Source: Sinohyriopsis cumingii (taxonomy: Eukaryota; Mollusca; Bivalvia; Unionida; Unionidae). Taken from it: 64,000 nt of DNA. The translations under genes were made by a program, and so were the position numbers. The notes beneath the pieces are model-generated. The model was not told where the DNA came from, did not search any database, and worked only from the letters and a program-made list of their open reading frames with translations. Each line of letters opens with the position of its first letter. Position 1 is the stretch's first letter. Below, piece by piece: positions 58,325-64,000 of the stretch. The stretch spans positions 97,023,451 through 97,087,450 of the forward strand of contig CM068825.1 in the NCBI GenBank assembly GCA_028554795.2, given 5' to 3'.

Positions 58325-59129
58325 GGAAATTCAGGTCCACTGATAGGGTATGTATTTAACTGATTCTGCCAGCCATTGCTAAAGCAATGATGAGACTAAA
58401 AGTGGTTCAAATGGTGACTTGTTCAGCTAGGTTAGAATCCATGACAGCTTCCACATTGGGGACAGAGCCAACATTTTTGGCTGTGTATAATCAGAGATGG
58501 AGAAGTTCTTTGGATAAGTCTTTGTTTTGTCCGATATCCTCTCTTCTATGATGATAAAAGGTTCATCGATCATGGAGCAGTAACCTTTAATTGTAAATGA
58601 TGCTAACTTTCTCTCTTTGAAGAGTCAGAGGAGGAAATATATTATTTGAGGCAGAAGTATGATGTGTTCTTGTGTACACCATTGTGTGAAAATTTACCAT
58701 TTGCTTTCGCATGCTTTTAGAGTGGAGGGCATTCTTGCTCGAGCAATTCTCTCCATGACTGGTTGTGAGAGTAATTTATTTTTGAGGGCCTGTTTAATAC
58801 GATACAGACCTGAAGGTTCAGTAAATCTGCATAAGGATGAAACTGCTGTCATGGTTTTTTAAGCAGAAGAGGGAAAATCTTGATTTTATGAGGAATTTCC
58901 ACTGTGAGATTGATGAGGCTGTTGATCCACGACTTCTCCTATCTGAGTGGTGCAATGAGGATGAGGCAATACTCCGATTATCTTGCATTCTGTATCACCA
59001 TTGGAATCAAAGGTGTTGGAGGGTAGGAGTATGTTCAGGTTGTTCAAATCTATGGACATCTGGATCCTGAAACTGGTGAGACATAGGTTGCGAGTTTGAT
59101 ATTCCGCCTTGTTGCATACATGTCCACCA

Positions 59130-59420
59130 ATGGTTGGTGCCACCAGTCACATATCTGATTGAAAACCTATGGATGGAGAGACCATTGTCTGTATTAGTTG
59201 ACTGTTCAGGGACAAAGAATATGCTAGCAGGTTTAGTCATCCTGAAATATGGTGAACTTGTAAGCGGATTTGTTGTTGATGATGCCAATTTTGAAAGTCC
59301 CACACCAGAATGCAAAGGCCTTAGTCATCACTGCAGAGTTGTCAGATAGAATGAAGTTTTCCTTTTCATTTAAATATTCCTGCCACTAGTGAAATGCTTT
59401 CAAAATGGCCTTCACCTCTA
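59130..59420 (-). pseudogene. DIRS-type RNase H remnant of element B
   Basis: The minus frame at about 59325-59357 contains FILSDNSAVMT, the counterpart of SDNTVVV in element A. Upstream on the same strand is LEVKAILKAF, matching the L-E-x-x-A-(I/V)-x-x-A-L start of the domain. Downstream frames are shifted. Decayed copy. Confidence 0.68.
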
Positions 59421-59657
59421 GTATATTCATATGCAGATACCACTCCTGGGGAGACCACACTGTACAAGGAAGACAACAGTAGGTGTGCCAACTAGCCTTA
59501 TGTACCTGCATCTGTAGACATGGTGATTTCTAGCGGTTGTACTTGCAGAGGTATACCCACCATGAGCCAAGTTATGTTAATCCTATTTCGCAGATGGTTC
59601 CTCTTATTTGTGCAGATGGTAAGAGCCTGGTTAAGTGCTTACAATTTTGGCCTCCAT

Positions 59658-60252
59658 TCAAAGTAAAGAATCATTAGTAATGGGCACATATACAGGTGAC
59701 CTAAGACGATGAGGTCCGCTGCTGTGTTGAGAAAGCTTAGTAAACAAAGGAATTCCTGTGTGGACAGAGTTTAGCCCTGAGAGTAAAGAAGCCACCATAG
59801 TCTGGATTTTCAATGCATGTTCCTGTGGGAGACGTACTCTGTTTACCCATAAGTCCAACTCTATACCTAGATGAACAAATTGCTGAGATGGTTCTAGGTC
59901 GGATTAGTCCTGGTTGACAAGAAACCCCAGACTGGTAAGCAGTGTAACAAGGGTCATCATGTCGTGTTCTAAGATATATTTCATCTGATGTTATGCAGGA
60001 TGTCATCCAGCTAACTTGACACTGCCACCATAGAGAGCCATTACTCGATTCATCAAATAAGTGAAGACCCAGGACTGATGTTGAGTCCAAATAGGAATGC
60101 TCTGTCTTGGTATACAATGTCGTTCTAGGCGAATCACAGTAACTTCCTGGAAGCCTTGTCAATAGCGATATGAAGATATGTCTTTTTAAGTTCACACTGA
60201 TTGTAAAGTCTCCCTCTTGAATGACAACTGAAATGTGGTGCCATGTTTTCAT
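59658..60252 (-). pseudogene. DIRS-type reverse transcriptase remnant of element B
   Basis: Starts near TWHHISVVIQEGDFTISVNL, where the family has a G-D-(F/Y)-x-x-x-(V/L)-D-L-K-D-A-Y motif. It ends with LGFLVNQD, SDLEPSQQFVHLGIEL and DLWVNRVRLPQE. These are the G-F-L-x-N-x-x-K-S and P-x-Q-x-x-x-(Y/H)-L-G regions typical of DIRS RT. Several frames and stops intervene, and the Y-x-D-D box is not readable. Confidence 0.75.
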
Positions 60253-60975
60253 TGAGGACCAAGGAGTATGAATGTATGGAGGCAGTCATGTAGCGAAACG
60301 TTGCAAGCGATCACTTCCTCTCTGTCTTTTATCTACTTTGGTTTGTGAGAACTGTGGCATTCAACAGGTGGAACAGATTCTCAGAAGTTTGTGTCCTGGG
60401 TGAGTCCCTTGTTTCCTTATTCTGATTTCCCCAAATGTGCCTGAATCAATGCTGCGATTGTAGGGGAGGGAAAATGGGCTTCTTGGTGGCTTTTTTGTGG
60501 ACTTCTTTTTGTGGGCTGTTAAAAAGGAGACTGGAGTAAAAAGGCTGCAATTGTAGTTTGGCCTTATGGTGATCCTTAAGGAAGGTGGAGGTAGAGAACA
60601 CTGCATCTTGTTCCACCAACTGTAAATTTGTAGCTGCTTTTATGGCACTGGCTAAGGTGTCTTGAGCAGCTCTGTTATTATTCTGAGATTGACTCCCACG
60701 AATGTCCTGTGGAATTTGGGGTGAGAGAATAGAGGCTATGATCTGCCTGTTGGATGATAGCCATATATACTAAGTCCAACATAAAGCCCATGGCTATGAT
60801 ATTGCATATAAACTGCTGAGGTCATTAAAAGCCATCCAATCCATACATATGAGGTTTGGCTATATCATCCCCAAAGCTGTGACATCATGGTTGACTGCTG
60901 GGGTGTCCAAATGAAATAATGGTGTATGGCAATTGTAGGACCACTGACAAAAATTTGAGCTAGGTGCTTTGGTAG

Positions 60976-61989
60976 TCAGTTGATGCTTGGTTTTTGTAAC
61001 TGATGATGTAGACAGTTCAAAATGTCTGTAACTCTGCCAGAACACGCAACTAATCTTAAGTTGGATTCTTCCTTTTTTGTCATAATATCAACTAATGCAG
61101 GAGCTCTGGTCCAGGTAATGGAGTGGGAGGAGGCAGGCAGAACACCAGAGGAGGTAAAAGTCAGATAACTTCTTTGACTGAGACTCGGAAGGTTGAGTCT
61201 TCCAACATCTTCATATAGTTTTGAAGCAACAAAAGAACTTGAGACCAAGCATCATCTTCTTTGCTTGCAGGAGGTGATGCTAATATCTCTTGTGTTGCCT
61301 GAGAATTAGCTGGTGAAGAATGTCGAGTTCTGCCACTCACTAAGCTCAGTGAGCACCCTAAATTTGATACTGTGACTTCCAAGCAGTGGCTGATTAAAGA
61401 GTCCCTTCTAGAGACGAAGGGTTGATAAAACTGCAAAGCAACATCTGTTGGAATTTGAGTCACTAAGCTTGGCATTGTAAATAACAAGTGTCTTGAGGCA
61501 GTATGTAGGTTAGATGGATCTCCATAATTGCATGTACAGGCAAGGTTCAATGAAGTGGATGACAGACTGTCTTCCGGTGATTTGTCAATTATATGCTATG
61601 GTCATGGCCCCTATGGTCCCTTGTATATGGTCTAGTAGGCCATCTTTGTGGGGAGGATGTTGCCTGATTCATTATGTTGGGATGGGTTAGATCCATGTAA
61701 CTGGTCTGTTCATCTACTGTGTGAGATGATACTTTTTTGGCTGTTCAGCAACAGATGCAGAGACAAACCCTGAGGTGGCAAGGCCTGTATGTATTGCCAA
61801 TAATGATAAGTTCTGTGGTGGTGACTTGGGTGATGGGTCTGTCTCTGAGTGTGTAGATTTACAGTGTTTCGTAGCTGAAGTGCCAGTTGTTGATTTATGT
61901 CCCTTATCCATCAGAAATTCCCACAGGTCAGCCTGTAGACTTATGATATCATCCTTAGCTGTGCATTTATATGTTTTGCCCATGGTCAA
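60976..61989 (-). pseudogene. Possible gag region of element B
   Basis: Three consecutive minus frames (91, 129 and 90 codons) lie upstream of RT. The first begins MTMGKTYKCTAKDDIISLQA and is Ser/Thr/Pro-rich thereafter. The second ends with WSQVLLLLQNYMKMLEDS, which could form a helix. No cysteine knuckle is present. The gag assignment rests on position. Confidence 0.4.
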
Positions 61990-62427
61990 ATCTATAAGAC
62001 AAACAGAGCAGAACTTATAAACCTGTGTTGTCCTGCACCTGTCTTTATGAATACAATGTTGGTGCAGAGCTATACATTATAATATTTTACCTAGAAATTA
62101 GCAACAGCGGGCGACAATAAAGCTATGAAGCATTCAGGTATAATACAATTGATAATGCTACTTGTTGGAAGGGTCAGTGATGGCTTGTACTGGTAAAATC
62201 ATTGAAGCTTGGTACCTGGATGTTAAGAATGTATTGGTATAGAAAACTCACCTGTATGTACCTGGTCGGAGTGGAATTACACATATATTAAGTTTTCTAT
62301 AAGCACTAGAGACCTGCATCCACAAAAAACATAATTATATCCCAAACTTATTGTGAAATTGCACAGGCTACCATACAAGTACCCAAATACCAATAAACAT
62401 GTGAAGACAACAAAGTGTTAGAAAATT

Positions 62428-62740
62428 GTAAAGGCAGAACTCTGTTGGCAAAGGAAGAGAGAAAAGATGGAATTATAGCTTTAGTATACTTTCCTAAGAA
62501 TTGAAAAGACTCTCCAACTTGTTTTGATTATATCTTCCAAAAGCTGATTCTGGCTTTTGCAAGGTCTCTTGTAGTGAGAACATACTTCTCAGCACAAGCT
62601 GAAGTAATATCTGAGATATTCATAGGATTTGGGGCAGATAACTTTTAGCTTCTTTTAGCAGACAGTGTTATCTGGGAGGGCTGGATTTACAAGGCAGTAC
62701 TTGTTCTCCTAATTAATTATGATTGGGCAATGTATTTAAA
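62428..62740. repeat. Inverted terminal repeat of element B, right
   Basis: Complement of the left repeat at 56461-56826, which carries roughly 50 extra bases. Substitutions are scattered, so the copy is not recent. Confidence 0.88.
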
Positions 62741-63460
62741 GAAAGAGAAGAATGATGTAAAAAAATATCCATAGACACGTCATCAATCTCTGTGACTGAA
62801 TGTCCAGATAGCAATGTAAACCATAAGCAATGAGTACTTTGTAAACAGACCATCTTGCTATATATGTTCAACAGGATCTTACACTAAGGAGGGGGAATTA
62901 TCCAAATTTAATGTACCATAACTTTAAAAAATGATGTTTGTAAAATGTAAAAAGCTGGGAATAAACTAGTGCAAAGATCAAAGATGCATACAAAATTTAT
63001 TTGAAATCCAATGATTGCTGTTATTTTTGGGGTGCAAACACAAAAGCTTGAAAAAAAAAGGGTACTGCATTATTATAATTATTCATACTGAAAATACTTG
63101 TCTAAAAATCAAAGTATCCAAACTGTCATAAAGCAGCAGCCCAAATTTTCAGTCAAATCAGAGATCATGAAAACCTAGACCATTAATACTGAGAATTCTT
63201 TGTCCTATGATAAATACTGTCCAAACAATTAAAATGTCAAACTTTTGAACTCTTTTAAAAATTAGTCATAACTGTAATAATTAAACACTGTCACTGACAT
63301 TTTTCTTATCATATTAAATTACAACAGTTTCTGACCCCAAAAAGATGCTTTCTGATGGTTTACAAGTTATATAGATGCATCACTATTGCCAAAATAAAAC
63401 AAAGATATGTCTAACTGTCTGGTAGCAAATGCAAAACAATAAACACAGATGTCAGCTGAC
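62741..63460. other. Intronic sequence, nothing identified
   Basis: Intron between element B and the first exon in the window. Short motifs such as CATACAAAATTTATTTGAAA recall the diverged repeat near 21350. Confidence 0.45.
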
Positions 63461-63527
63461 CTGCAAAGGTGGGAAATCCCTTATCACCTCCTCCACAAGT
63501 GCAAGGACTTCTCCATCAGGAATCAAA
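63461..63527 (-). CDS. EIF2AK4: EIF2AK4 exon 1 in window (gene continues beyond 64000)
   Basis: The donor is CTTTGCAG|GTCAGC. The likely acceptor, TCTATTTCCAG, gives a 67-nt exon whose first base closes a split serine codon. It reads LIPDGEVLALVEEVIRDFPP plus LQ and aligns with the vertebrate FLPTAEIIYTIYEIIQEFPA segment at the start of the HisRS-like domain. The frame also stays open upstream to about 63594, reading ANPFLPVSEDNQ, so a longer exon without this acceptor is possible. Promoter, RWD and kinase exons are outside the window. Confidence 0.85.
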
Positions 63528-64000
63528 CTGGAAATAGATGATGAATTAATTACTTCAAAATGCTGATTATCCTCACTCACAGGGAGAAATGGATTTGCTC
63601 CAGTCAGTTAGCCATCCAGATATGATACTGTTGTTATAACAAGTGTGAGGATATTTCATTAATCTGTTTATTCCAAGGTTCTATAAAAAATCTTAATTGA
63701 TCTAACATTTGGAGTAATGGTACATGTACTTGTAGTGCATGTCAGCACAATACTGGCTGTATGGTGATGATAAAAGTTCATTAAAAAAAATTACAAAAAA
63801 TAAAGATTTGCATAATAATTTATAGAAAGATGAAACCTTCCATAATAAACATAAGCATCATGCATTAAATGACAAAAGTTAAAAGGTAAATAAGTTTAAA
63901 TTATGTGAATGGTACATGTATATAAAATCAAAAGTAATGTTAAATTATATACAATCCTTAAAACATGGTCAAAATTCTGAATATAAACCATATTCTCTCA
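63528..64000. other. Upstream intron or exon extension
   Basis: Except for the possible in-frame extension up to about 63594, no further EIF2AK4 exon is recognisable before the window edge. Confidence 0.5.

Larger units (their letters stand above)
56461..62740 (-). mobile_element. DIRS-like tyrosine-recombinase retrotransposon B
   Basis: About 6.3 kb bounded by long inverted repeats of roughly 310-370 bp. Minus-strand order is possible gag (62.0-60.4 kb), RT (60.25-59.65 kb), RNase H (59.4-59.1 kb) and recombinase (57.9-57.8 kb). The recombinase tail (FYLRDISSQ then LLDLVEPKSVAQQ) resembles that of element A (FYLRDLMLQ then LDLVGPVAVAQ). Both share CAAATCCAGC in the inverted repeat. All domains are broken, and a small DNA element seems to be nested between recombinase and left repeat. 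It is a paralogous dead copy in intron 1 of the window. Confidence 0.82.

Overview
This is a stretch of an animal nuclear genome. It holds no prokaryotic operons and no CRISPR array. Its one real gene is split into small exons with GT/AG junctions and buried in AT-rich, repeat-dense introns. The tRNA-derived SINEs, pogo/Tigger-like DNA elements, a non-LTR retrotransposon fossil and two DIRS-like tyrosine-recombinase retrotransposons suggest an invertebrate, most plausibly a mollusc or another lophotrochozoan. The species cannot be fixed from sequence alone.

The host gene lies on the minus strand and is the 3' half of EIF2AK4 (GCN2), the eIF2-alpha kinase that senses amino-acid starvation and stalled ribosomes. 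Fourteen exons were placed by hand, from 63527 down to the stop codon at 5317. Their phases join without conflict over 1507 nt, giving about 501 residues. They cover the end of the linker after the kinase domain, the degenerate histidyl-tRNA-synthetase-like domain, its anticodon-binding-like part and the C-terminal ribosome/dimerisation domain. The kinase domains and promoter lie beyond base 64000.

Layout from left to right: 1-5.3 kb is downstream flank, with a duplicated repeat, a SINE and a pogo element with intact TIRs. The last exon is at 5.3 kb. The 9.2-kb last intron (5.4-14.6 kb) holds 42-bp and 101-bp tandem arrays, a degenerate 52-75 bp array and a SINE. Five exons lie at 14.6-27.8 kb, among 92-bp and 56-bp arrays, nested SINEs, a large imperfect palindrome and a hAT fossil. 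The intron at 27.8-33.7 kb carries SINEs and a non-LTR retrotransposon fossil. The 15.5-kb intron at 33.8-49.3 kb carries a 27-bp array, DIRS-like element A (39.9-46.4 kb) and a second pogo element. Exons crowd at 49.3-56.2 kb, where an intron contains a tandem array made from partial copies of the neighbouring exon with its splice acceptor. DIRS-like element B (56.5-62.7 kb) fills the next intron, and one more exon lies at 63.5 kb.

I found no undescribed coding system. The most unusual features are the exon-derived array with decoy acceptors, the pair of related DIRS-like elements with inverted terminal repeats, the palindrome, and the many minisatellites in a single gene. All boundaries were read by eye and all family assignments rest on motif recognition.
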